From positions 1 through 64,000 of the forward strand of contig JAHBUC010000018.1 in assembly GCA_019638275.1 (NCBI GenBank): a stretch of 64,000 nucleotides of DNA, read 5' to 3'. The notes below the pieces were generated by a model. It was not told the origin of the DNA, ran no database searches, and saw only the letters and a list, made by a program, of their open reading frames with translations. A program made the translations under genes and the position numbers. Below, piece after piece: positions 35,315 through 44,047 of the stretch. This DNA is from Cyclobacteriaceae bacterium (GTDB lineage Bacteria > Bacteroidota > Bacteroidia > Cytophagales > Cyclobacteriaceae). Each line of letters opens with the position of its first letter. Within the stretch, counting starts at the first letter, position 1.

Positions 35315-36754
35315 TTAGTTATTAAATTCTTCCAGCAATGACTTCACTTTTTCTGCAACATCCCGTGGATCCGCCTGAACCACGCGCAGGTTTTGATTTT
35401 TGAAGGCATCCAGGTTTAATCCTGAATTCATATTGGTGAGCACGGCTTTTCCTTTAATCGGTTTTTTACGACCGAACCCGGGAGCTTTCAGCAGATCAAG
35501 CACTTTCATGCGTACCCACTGATCGTTTACTTTTCCTTTATAAATAATGGCTGTATCGAAGTTGCGCAGGTTGTTGATGTGCTTCTGACGCAAGTCCAAC
35601 AACTCGCCTTCAAATGCAGGAATCAAAACCTTGTACCCGCTTTTTTCTATGGCTTCAATAATCGGTTTAACTTCCTGATGGTCTACACGATCGTGAACCA
35701 GGTAAACGGATTTGCCACCGGTTTCATCCAACGCTTTCTTTTCATCAGCTTCCAGCAGTTCTTCGCGCATAATGTTTTTGAAATCCTCCAAAGGTGTTTG
35801 TAGAATTTCTGCTCCTTCTTGTGCTTCCGTATCGCGCTTGATGTTATCGATGAATGCGCGTTGTCTGTCGCTTGCATTAACCAGTACCGGTGATATCCAG
35901 ATGAGACGGGTAAATTGTTCTTTACCCACACGCTGACTTTTCTCTGCCGCATAGCGATTTTGAAGATCAACAATCGACCGATCAGATCCATCCGGAATTT
36001 CACCATAGGCTGCTCCAATCAGGTGAATGGAAAGGCTGGCATCTTCCAGGTCGCGCTTCACCATTTTTTCGAGATCGTGAATGTTGCCCGGTAGGGTTTG
36101 ATTGGGTGTTACAATATACCCGTGTCGTTGAAGCTCCCGCTTGATGATGTTGCGTTGCACAGAAAGGTCGTGACCGGTTTCTGCGAGGTAGATGGTTTTG
36201 CGTTTGTAAATGTTTTTAACCTCACCTTTGGCTTCCGTTCCTTTCAACTGAAGCAACGTATCATAAATGTCGTAGGCAAGGTCCACCATTTTCATCCAGT
36301 ATTGCCGCTCGGCTTCTGAGCTGAAGTAATCGGTGTATTCGCGTACTTCTCCGGTTTCTGAATCGAGCTGATACATTTCGTAACCGATAAGTTCGCGAAG
36401 GCGTGGAGGTTGCTCTTGTACTGAAAGTGGGTTTTTGAATACTTTAAAAACCCGGTTTCTGTTTTTTCCGCTTGCTTCTGCGGCCTGGTAAAATGTTTCC
36501 AGGTTATCCAGGCATTGACCTGATTGAATGAAATCGGGAGAAAGGATACTGACCAATGTAGCGGCATTGTCAAGTTTTGGCGATGTCATGTTATCATACT
36601 CGCTCTTTAACAAAATGTTGGGCTTTGAACCCAATACCTGAGTAAGCATGAGGTCGAGAAACTTTTTGAATTGCGTAACCCAACCGGCCTGACCGCCACC
36701 AGCTTCATTGTCTTTATCAGAATAAATGATCAGTACGTCTATTTCAAGATTCAT
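35315..36754 (-). CDS. Protein with three TIR/DUF4062-like domains
   Basis: A 479-residue cytoplasmic protein. Residues 1-165 look like a TIR domain: DVLIIYSDKDNE, a long helix, then TLVSILSPDFIQSGQCLDNL. A second Rossmann-like unit (about 188-305, KTIYLAETGHDLSVQRN and SIHLIGAAYGE) resembles DUF4062/TIR-like sensors. A third (about 348-479, KSVYLVHDRVDHQE and FDTAIIYKG) repeats the plan. In catalytic TIR NADases a Glu sits in the C-x-x-E-L segment; here the position is Asn (QCLDNL), so domain one may be a non-enzymatic binding module. It lies between the transporter-HEAT and STAND genes. Confidence 0.65.
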   Translation of the reverse strand: MNLEIDVLIIYSDKDNEAGGGQAGWVTQFKKFLDLMLTQVLGSKPNILLKSEYDNMTSPKLDNAATLVSILSPDFIQSGQCLDNLETFYQAAEASGKNRNRVFKVFKNPLSVQEQPPRLRELIGYEMYQLDSETGEVREYTDYFSSEAERQYWMKMVDLAYDIYDTLLQLKGTEAKGEVKNIYKRKTIYLAETGHDLSVQRNIIKRELQRHGYIVTPNQTLPGNIHDLEKMVKRDLEDASLSIHLIGAAYGEIPDGSDRSIVDLQNRYAAEKSQRVGKEQFTRLIWISPVLVNASDRQRAFIDNIKRDTEAQEGAEILQTPLEDFKNIMREELLEADEKKALDETGGKSVYLVHDRVDHQEVKPIIEAIEKSGYKVLIPAFEGELLDLRQKHINNLRNFDTAIIYKGKVNDQWVRMKVLDLLKAPGFGRKKPIKGKAVLTNMNSGLNLDAFKNQNLRVVQADPRDVAEKVKSLLEEFNN

Positions 36755-36788
36755 ATTTCGTATTCGTTCAAAGGGTAAGGTTCAACTT

Positions 36789-39700
36789 TTATGCTTGGGT
36801 TGTTGATTCGATTGTTTCCGTTTCTTTAGTTTCTTTTTCAGTGGCATTCCGGATAATTTTTTCCACCATTTCATGGTGATTGGCAATCACAAAGTAGAAG
36901 TCCATTAGATCAATCCGAAATACAACTGAACGTTCTACGGCTTCCAGTATATTTGGTTTATGGCCGTTCCTGTTTTTTCTGAACAGATCACCGTATACAT
37001 CTCCCGGTTTAAGGGTGAGTTGTGTTGCGCCATCCGCTTTCAATTGTACTTCGCCATGCGCCAGAATAAAAATCGGGTTGCTTTGTTCGCTGATGGTTAT
37101 ACCAATTTTTTCACCACGCTGTAAGTCATAAGGTAAAATTTTATCGAACAGATCGGCCAGTAACACACCGCTAATGCCTTTAAATTCGGGCAGTTGTTTC
37201 ATGAACATGATCATTTCAATACCCAGAAAGAAACCATCGTTCAAGCCATCCAATAACTGGTTATTCTCTATGGCCGAATCGAGGTAGCGTTTGTCACGAT
37301 CCGGAAGTCGTTCGGAAATGGTGTTGTAGGTGTCCTTGTCTTTATTATAGATAACCCATGCAGCAGTTTCCTGTAAAAGTTTATCGCGGTTGAACATTTG
37401 AGCAATCAACCCACGGCTTACCCTGAATTCGGGTAAATAGGCTGATGTATAGGCCGCACAAACTTTTGTCCAGCGATTATTCAAGTTAAAGTCGCGGTTT
37501 AAAATGTAGTTGATTACCTGAACCGGATTATAACTTTCTCGCGGAAAATAGATTTGCAGTAACTCAAGTTTACGAGGTACAGGTATATCATCGTAGAGCG
37601 GGAAAAGTTTAGGTTTCAGATCCTGGTCCACAAACAAGTCCATCAGTTCAATGGCATATGCAATACCGTTCGGGTCTCCCGAATCAATGTTTTCACGAAC
37701 AAGCTGTACGGCTTCCGGATCATACAGGATGGACAACAGCATTGTGATCTGATCGTTGTTTATTCTGATCTCTTCGCGAATGGCGCTTCGCAGCAATTGA
37801 AATGTTTCTGTTTGCGGAAGTTCATAGAGAGCCGCCTGGTTCCACAGGTTTTTTCCAATTTCTGCTTCCAGTAAATCCATTACCTGGTTGGCTTGCCGGC
37901 CGGTGGCGCGGTAGTTCACATAGCGCAATGAGTACAGAATTTGGTTTACTATTCGCTTATCCGGGTAGTCGGCTTTCTTCCACAATAAATCAAGTGCAGC
38001 ATCGCCACCAATGCGTCCTACAATTTGCACCAGTCGCAACATCACAATGTCATTCTGCCCCGATTTATGAAAGGCTGTATCAAGCACAGGCAACACAGGT
38101 TCTCCGGCTTCAATTAACGCTGCTGTAGCCTGATGGCAGTATGATGGAGATGAAAGCAATTCAATTAGTGTAGGCCAGGTTTCCGATCGCTTTACTTTCC
38201 GTGCAGTTTTTAAGGCCTCGTGCCGTACGTTGTAGTCAATATCGCGAAGCAGTTCCAGTAAAATAAAAATGGTACGCTGACTGATGAGTTTACGCAGCAG
38301 TTTAGCCGCCAGCATGCGGTCAGCCGCTTTAACCGATTTGCTGAGCTTCATCAGGTTATCGGGTGATATGGAGAGCAGGTCACTGTCTTCTGTAGCGCCT
38401 TGCGCTTGTGAAGCCAGGCTGCGAATGTCTCTGTCTTTTGTGGGGTCTTTATCCAAGCCAAGCTGTTGGATTTTTTCATTGGCAAATGTTTTTACCTGTG
38501 CATGACTGCTGTTTGCCAATGTGATGATTGCATTTTCAAACAGGGCAGGTTCAATTTTTTCCATCAGGCGTAAGCCATAAAGTACCTTATCCTCTGCTGA
38601 GCTTGTTATTTCCCGCTCCAAAACCCTGTCGACAGTAAGTTCTTGTTCGATTTTGTGTTCAACTTTGGCTTTGTTTTTAATAAGGGTTTTTTGAAGTGTG
38701 TTCCGATAACTCGCATACATGTTATTTCCCACCAAGTACCACAAGCCAATGAGTGGTAACGTAAAGATGGTGATGTAGAGCAAATCGAAAACATGCACTT
38801 TGTTGATCAGGTAAATCAATCCACCCGCAATCATGGTAGCGAAAGCCGTTACAAAACCTTCAATCTTGGTTTGAACGTCTATCTTAATGCTTGGATCAAC
38901 CGGTAATTGGTAAAGTTTGAATGCAGGCTCATCCAACGACTCTTTCGTGGCATAAATAAAGAGTTTACTCATCGCAATCATCACAAAGAATATGGTGAAT
39001 GACGGACTATCGGAAGTGTAGCCAAACGTTAAACCAATAATCAGCGCACCGATTGTAAACAGTGCAATAAGAATCGGGTTTACCAGGATGGACACCTTTA
39101 GCCCGTAATCGGCCATAATGCGATCGGCAGCGAATGCCTGAAACAGGAAGCTAAAGATTACAATTGTTGCTTCGAATAACGCGAGGAAATTGGCAAGCTC
39201 TTCAGGCTTGAAGCGTTGGGTAGAAACACTCAGGAAAGAGTACTCTACGAAGTTCAGCGCAACAATGGAAATAATGATGAAAAAGGAGAGGAGCACCAGG
39301 TATTTGTTCTTGAAAAAATCAAAAACCCTCACTTTCTGATTTTTCAGACGCTCCTGCGTGAGCGACCATCTTTCACCACCAAACTTGGTGGAAAGAATAA
39401 TGAACATGGCGGTGAAGGCGAATATGCTGACCAGGCTAATGCTATAGAGTGACTCAGCTTTTTCGTTTTCGTTTTCGCCTGTCAGGTACGGTAATACAAC
39501 GGGAATGGCAAAAAATGAGATCAATGATGCTACCAATGCGCCCTGATCCACAGTACCCAAAAGCCGTTTCGACTGCCTTACGTTAAAGAGTCGGTTGAAA
39601 GCCCCCCAAAAAACCAGCAGAACAATCAGTGTGAAAGGAATGAGCTGGGTAAAGCCGAAATAATAGATCGTTTCCTTATCGGGAAAGTACAGGTCGCCAA

Positions 39701-40004
39701 ATTCAATAGCAGCAGTAACAGCGGTAACCACCAACAGGCTCAATACGGCCAGGTACTGAAAGCGGATTTTGCGCTGCAGAAAGTTATAGCTTACTGTAGC
39801 CACAATTCCGAAGGCACCAGCAATGGCAAATGCCCCTGGGAGGTCGTTTTTTTCATCAAAATTGTTCAGAAACAGGGTTTGAGCCGCAACGGTAAAGGTT
39901 GCCAGAAAGGCACCCATAAAGAAGCTCATAATCAGCAGGAGGATTACCCTGCCTTGTTCCCCTTCTTGCAGGTCAAGGACTTTGCTTAGAAATCCACGTT
40001 TCAC
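36789..40004 (-). CDS. Nucleotide-transporter-like membrane protein fused to HEAT repeats and a cNMP-binding-like domain
   Basis: A 1071-residue protein. Residues 5-430 form about twelve transmembrane helices resembling ADP/ATP (Npt/NTT) carriers or MFS proteins. Residues 480-760 are helical HEAT-like repeats (ELLRDIDYNVRHEALKTARK, VQIVGRIGGDAALDLLW). The end (about 960-1065) resembles a cyclic-nucleotide-binding domain (ILAHGEVQL, LTLKPGDVYGDLF), but the usual phosphate-binding R-x-A-T is not clear. It starts at GTG 40004 (M-K-R-G-F). It is the first gene of the minus-strand run, 34 nt before the TIR-like gene. Confidence 0.75.
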   Translation of the reverse strand: MKRGFLSKVLDLQEGEQGRVILLLIMSFFMGAFLATFTVAAQTLFLNNFDEKNDLPGAFAIAGAFGIVATVSYNFLQRKIRFQYLAVLSLLVVTAVTAAIEFGDLYFPDKETIYYFGFTQLIPFTLIVLLVFWGAFNRLFNVRQSKRLLGTVDQGALVASLISFFAIPVVLPYLTGENENEKAESLYSISLVSIFAFTAMFIILSTKFGGERWSLTQERLKNQKVRVFDFFKNKYLVLLSFFIIISIVALNFVEYSFLSVSTQRFKPEELANFLALFEATIVIFSFLFQAFAADRIMADYGLKVSILVNPILIALFTIGALIIGLTFGYTSDSPSFTIFFVMIAMSKLFIYATKESLDEPAFKLYQLPVDPSIKIDVQTKIEGFVTAFATMIAGGLIYLINKVHVFDLLYITIFTLPLIGLWYLVGNNMYASYRNTLQKTLIKNKAKVEHKIEQELTVDRVLEREITSSAEDKVLYGLRLMEKIEPALFENAIITLANSSHAQVKTFANEKIQQLGLDKDPTKDRDIRSLASQAQGATEDSDLLSISPDNLMKLSKSVKAADRMLAAKLLRKLISQRTIFILLELLRDIDYNVRHEALKTARKVKRSETWPTLIELLSSPSYCHQATAALIEAGEPVLPVLDTAFHKSGQNDIVMLRLVQIVGRIGGDAALDLLWKKADYPDKRIVNQILYSLRYVNYRATGRQANQVMDLLEAEIGKNLWNQAALYELPQTETFQLLRSAIREEIRINNDQITMLLSILYDPEAVQLVRENIDSGDPNGIAYAIELMDLFVDQDLKPKLFPLYDDIPVPRKLELLQIYFPRESYNPVQVINYILNRDFNLNNRWTKVCAAYTSAYLPEFRVSRGLIAQMFNRDKLLQETAAWVIYNKDKDTYNTISERLPDRDKRYLDSAIENNQLLDGLNDGFFLGIEMIMFMKQLPEFKGISGVLLADLFDKILPYDLQRGEKIGITISEQSNPIFILAHGEVQLKADGATQLTLKPGDVYGDLFRKNRNGHKPNILEAVERSVVFRIDLMDFYFVIANHHEMVEKIIRNATEKETKETETIESTTQA

Positions 40005-40377
40005 AGCTTTATTGATATGGTCTTAATTCATCTGAAAACCCAGGCTTAGTCTTATTGCCGTGTTGGTTATCTTCACCTCTACCAGCCCGCTGTTCAACTG
40101 ATTTTCCACCATCTGCAATGCGAATAATTCGGCTAACCTACTTAAAATTCGACATAATTCAATTCATTTCCTAAATCCGCACAATATTTTCGTCCTCCTT
40201 GATTTAGTATATCTTACCTCAAGTAAAGGTTTAAACTCAAGTTTGGTATTCCGGATTGGGGCGGTAGTGGTCTAATTTCCCTACATTCTACGCATAGGTA
40301 AGGTTGTAACCGAAAATGAAAGATTTTAACCTGCTGATAATGTTAGCATTGCAATAAAAAACGAATCTCTTGTCATC
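40005..40377. other. Intergenic region between the divergent operon and the PorE-like gene
   Basis: A 373-nt non-coding gap between two divergent starts, so it should hold promoters for both units. No perfect TAnnTTTG element is visible. TAGCATTG (40344-40351) is a near match 26 nt before the plus-strand gene, and TAATTTCC (40273-40280) is a weaker one. I see no tRNA, repeat or small ORF that I can support here. Confidence 0.5.
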
Positions 40378-42693
40378 ATGAAAAGACTTCTTGTTGCCAT
40401 TTTGGCCCTCATCTCCTTCATTTTGTTTGTTAACCGGGGTTATGCCCAGTCGTCAAAAGCCCTGGTTGAGGCAGAAAAATACTTTGGAATCAGAAATTAT
40501 GAGGAGGCTTTGCCCTTATTCACCCAGGCGATTCAGGCTGGCGAAAAGGATCCGAATGTGCATTACAAAGCCGGTGTTTGCTATCAAAAATCTACCTCTA
40601 CTGATGAGCAATCCAAGGCTATACCGTTTTTTGAGTATGCTCTGAAGAACGGAGCAAAAGTGCCCGTTTCAACGTACTATGACCTGGGCATCCTTTACCA
40701 GCGCAATGAAGATATCCAGAAAGCCATTGATGCCTTTATACAATACAAAAAGAATGCAGCAGCCGATAAAAAGGCTGTAGCCGCGGCCGACAAGGCCATT
40801 GAATCGTGCCATAATGCGGTTGCCCTGATGTCGGTGCCGCGTAATGTTAGCGTTAAAAGTTTTGGGTTTGGCGTAAATTCAAAATACACCGAGTACAACC
40901 CGGTTGTATCGGCTGACGAGAGCGTTCTGGCCTTTACAGCCCTTCGGCCCAACACGGGTAAAACCCGCTCGGGCGATAAGTTTATTGAAGAAATCCTGAT
41001 CTCCTATAACACCTCCGGCACATGGTCGGAGCCTGTGGTGGTACCTGTTACTTCTGATTATAATGTAGGAACCGCGGGGATATCAGCCGATGGACAGAAG
41101 ATGATGATCTTTATGGGAGGCGCCACTGATCCGGGAAACATTTTCGTGATCAACAAAAGTGGTGACACCTGGTCAAAGCCATCCATTCTTGCATCAACCT
41201 TAAACAGTAAATATTTAGAAACTACCGCCAGCATTACGCCCGATGGTAAAACCATCTACTTTGCCAGCGACCGGATTGGCGGCATGGGCGGTATGGATAT
41301 TTATAAAATTGACCTTCAGGCAAATGGCTCATGGAGTCAGCCAAAAAATCTTGGCCCTACTGTAAACACTGCGGATAATGAGGATGCTCCATTTATTCAC
41401 CCCGATCAGAAGACGCTGTTCTTCACTTCAGATGGTCATAGTACAATGGGCGGCCGTGATATCTTCATGACGAAGTTTATCAACAACGCATGGACAAAGC
41501 CAGAAAATATGGGGTATCCCGTTAACACGACTGCCAATGATAACTATTTCACGTTGATTGCAGACGGTACGCGTGCATATTTCTCATCCGATCGGAAAGG
41601 AGGCCAGGGTGCGCAGGATATTTACTTTATTGATATGCCTGAGGATGCGGGTAATATTCCGTTAACGATGATCAAAGGACGTATTCTGAATGCGGATACC
41701 GGCAAACCTATGCCGACAAAAATTTATGTAATCGATAACCAGACAAACAAGAAACTTGATTTTGTTTATGATCCGGATCCACAAACCGGAAATTACCTGA
41801 TCATTCTTCCGCCAGCACGCAACTATGATGTGATTATTGAATCAGAAGGATTCTTGCCGTACACCATAAATGTAAACGTGCCGAACCAGGATTACTTCTA
41901 CGAATTGTTTCAGCAGATTAACCTTAAAACCATTAAGCAGTTTGATGTGGTGGTAGGACAGGAAGTTCAGGTTAAAAATGCCTTTTACAATACCAATCAG
42001 GATTCAAAAGCGGATTTGCGGAAGACACATGAAGCCAAGCTTGCACAAAGCGGAAATGTGGATGTATATGATTTAATGATGGATTTGCTTGCAGCGGGGG
42101 ATAACGAAGGTGTTGACTATGTGCTGGAATTGATTCACCTGACCAACACGATGGACCAGGTTAACTTTGATGAGAGCAACCCAAATCTTGAAGTGGCTAC
42201 CCGTGTGTACTACTACGATGAAAGCGATGAAAGTAAATTTGAAAAGAAGAGTGTAGAAGGAAAAACCATTTTGTCGTTGCCAACTTTTGAAGTTTCAGAA
42301 GAAGCGCAGAAGCAGAAAAATCAATCGGCCAGAAAGACTTCAGCTTACGATAAAGCGGTGTTGAACAAATTAGTTAAGGTTTATTTTGATGTAGCCAAAA
42401 GTGATTTAAAAACACAGTACCACACGCAATTGGATGACATCCTTTCTGCGTTGAAGAAAAACCCTGATTTGAGTGTAGAGATTTCAGGCTTTGCTTCACA
42501 GGAAGGCTCAGAAGAAATGAATAGGGAGCTTTCGAATAAGCGTGCCATTGAAGTACTGAACTACCTGAACCATCGCGGTATTGTGCGCAGAAGAATTATT
42601 GCTAAAGGGTACGGTGCAACCAAAACCGAAACCAGCAAAGAGGAGGGAAGAAGAGTAGAGGTGCGGATTATCGACCCGCAGGTAAATCAGTAA
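40378..42693 (+). CDS. PorE-like TPR / beta-propeller / CRD / OmpA outer-membrane protein
   Basis: A 771-residue exported protein (signal 1-23, ending GYAQ). Order of domains: TPR repeats (about 25-150), a PD40/WD40-like propeller (about 160-420, with YFASDRIGGMGGMDIY and AYFSSDRKGGQGAQDIYF), a carboxypeptidase-regulatory-like fold (about 430-515), a linker, and a C-terminal OmpA peptidoglycan-binding domain (about 655-771, GFASQEGSEEMNRELSNKRA). This is the architecture of PorE, a T9SS component, and of related Bacteroidota OmpA proteins; I cannot tell which. It is divergent from the TIR/STAND operon. Confidence 0.85.
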   Translation: MKRLLVAILALISFILFVNRGYAQSSKALVEAEKYFGIRNYEEALPLFTQAIQAGEKDPNVHYKAGVCYQKSTSTDEQSKAIPFFEYALKNGAKVPVSTYYDLGILYQRNEDIQKAIDAFIQYKKNAAADKKAVAAADKAIESCHNAVALMSVPRNVSVKSFGFGVNSKYTEYNPVVSADESVLAFTALRPNTGKTRSGDKFIEEILISYNTSGTWSEPVVVPVTSDYNVGTAGISADGQKMMIFMGGATDPGNIFVINKSGDTWSKPSILASTLNSKYLETTASITPDGKTIYFASDRIGGMGGMDIYKIDLQANGSWSQPKNLGPTVNTADNEDAPFIHPDQKTLFFTSDGHSTMGGRDIFMTKFINNAWTKPENMGYPVNTTANDNYFTLIADGTRAYFSSDRKGGQGAQDIYFIDMPEDAGNIPLTMIKGRILNADTGKPMPTKIYVIDNQTNKKLDFVYDPDPQTGNYLIILPPARNYDVIIESEGFLPYTINVNVPNQDYFYELFQQINLKTIKQFDVVVGQEVQVKNAFYNTNQDSKADLRKTHEAKLAQSGNVDVYDLMMDLLAAGDNEGVDYVLELIHLTNTMDQVNFDESNPNLEVATRVYYYDESDESKFEKKSVEGKTILSLPTFEVSEEAQKQKNQSARKTSAYDKAVLNKLVKVYFDVAKSDLKTQYHTQLDDILSALKKNPDLSVEISGFASQEGSEEMNRELSNKRAIEVLNYLNHRGIVRRRIIAKGYGATKTETSKEEGRRVEVRIIDPQVNQ

Positions 42694-42701
42694 TTTAGTT
42701 T

Positions 42702-42756
42702 AGAAGCCATCTCAAAAATACCCTGACATTTGAAACAGATTTTTGAGATGGCTTCT
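42702..42756. repeat. Long perfect hairpin after the PorE-like gene
   Basis: An 18-bp perfect inverted repeat (42702-42719 with 42739-42756) separated by 19 nt lies 9 nt after the stop codon. It lacks a following T-run and is followed at once by a separate terminator, so it may protect the mRNA 3' end or be a small repeat element. Confidence 0.7.
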
Positions 42757-42769
42757 AGTAAATAATCAG

Positions 42770-42796
42770 AGGGCTGTTTTAAGCGGCCTTTTTTTT
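42770..42796 (+). terminator. Rho-independent terminator between PorE-like gene and queA
   Basis: A 7-bp stem with two G-U pairs (42770-42776 with 42784-42790) closes a TTTTAAG loop and runs into eight T residues. It serves the plus-strand gene and lies just before the convergent queA stop. Confidence 0.7.
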
Positions 42797-42801
42797 CCTG
42801 C

Positions 42802-43992
42802 TTATGGAATAAGTAATGAGCTATCGCCATAGCTGAGAAAGCGATACTGATTGTTCAATGCTTCCTCGTAAATTCGTTTCCAGTCGTCACCAACAAATGC
42901 GGCAACCAACAGCATTAAGGTCGAACCGGGCAGGTGAAAATTTGTAATCAATCCTTTACAAATTTGAAATGAATACCCCGGATAAATGTAAATGGCTGTA
43001 GCGCCTGTGATGGCCTCCGCTGCTTTTCGATCAAACAAATCCTTCACTGCAAGCAAAGCCGTCTCTTTATCGGGGGAAGGATGTTCGTGATTGTATGGAT
43101 CATCCTGGGAGATAAAAAAAGCAGCATGTGGATCTTTTATCAATTTTACCCCAAACCAATACAAGCTTTCCAAGGTACGCATGGAGGTTGTGCCCACTGC
43201 AATCACTGGTCTGTCTTTCTGTAGAAGCAGTTCAATGTTTTGCTTTGTGATGATGATCTGCTCTTCATGCATGGTATGGTCCAATGCATTTTCGGTTTTT
43301 ACCGGTTGAAATGTGCCGGCACTGACATGCAGGGTAACAAAATCTGTTTTGATTGCTTTACTATTCAGCGATTTCAACACCTTGTCAGTAAAGTGTAATC
43401 CTGCGGTTGGTGCTGCCACGGCACCATCCGCTTTTGAATAAATGGTTTGATACCTCACCTCATCGGTTTTTTCCACATCGCGTTTGATGTAAGGTGGAAG
43501 AGGCGTCAATCCGGCCAATGAAATAATTTCGCTAAACGATTTTTGTTCAGGTGTCCACCTGAACGCAACAAGTCCTTTATCCCGGTCAATCAATGAGGCC
43601 TGTATTTCAACGCCACCCACTTTTTTTACGAGCACACCATCCTTCCAACGCTTGAGGTTTCCAATTGCGCATTGCCATTGGCAAGTACCCTCTGCACGCA
43701 TAATTTCCACCAGCAATTTGGAAGGGTGTTCAGGTTGCAACAGGAAGAGTTCAATTGTGGCCCCGGTTTCCTTTTGAAAAAGTAGCCGTGCCTGTATAAC
43801 CCGGGTGTTATTAAAAAAGAGCGTTGAATTATTTGGAAGGAAATCAACAAGTGACTTGAATACCGAGTGCGTAATGGTTTTGTTTTGATAAACAAGCAGT
43901 TTGGACTCGTCACGTTTCTCCAGGGGAAAGTGAGCAATTCTTTCTTCGGGAAGCGTATATGAAAAATCTTTTATGGAAATAGCTGGCCTCAT
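42802..43992 (-). CDS. queA: S-adenosylmethionine:tRNA ribosyltransferase-isomerase
   Basis: A 396-residue QueA that transfers the ribosyl part of SAM to preQ1-tRNA, making epoxyqueuosine. Family marks are FNNTRVIQARLLF, TAGLHFT, LHVSAGTFQPV and TTSMRTLESLYW. I start at ATG 43992 (MRPAISIKDFSYTLPEERIA), which fits the family N-terminus; an upstream ATG at 44049 would add 19 residues and run into the divergent menC start. It is divergent from menC with a gap of 55 nt. Confidence 0.92.
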   Translation of the reverse strand: MRPAISIKDFSYTLPEERIAHFPLEKRDESKLLVYQNKTITHSVFKSLVDFLPNNSTLFFNNTRVIQARLLFQKETGATIELFLLQPEHPSKLLVEIMRAEGTCQWQCAIGNLKRWKDGVLVKKVGGVEIQASLIDRDKGLVAFRWTPEQKSFSEIISLAGLTPLPPYIKRDVEKTDEVRYQTIYSKADGAVAAPTAGLHFTDKVLKSLNSKAIKTDFVTLHVSAGTFQPVKTENALDHTMHEEQIIITKQNIELLLQKDRPVIAVGTTSMRTLESLYWFGVKLIKDPHAAFFISQDDPYNHEHPSPDKETALLAVKDLFDRKAAEAITGATAIYIYPGYSFQICKGLITNFHLPGSTLMLLVAAFVGDDWKRIYEEALNNQYRFLSYGDSSLLIP

Positions 43993-44047
43993 ACAGGGCG
44001 GCAAGATAAGCCTAAATATTTTTTTAAATTCGTGCCTGGTTAATATC

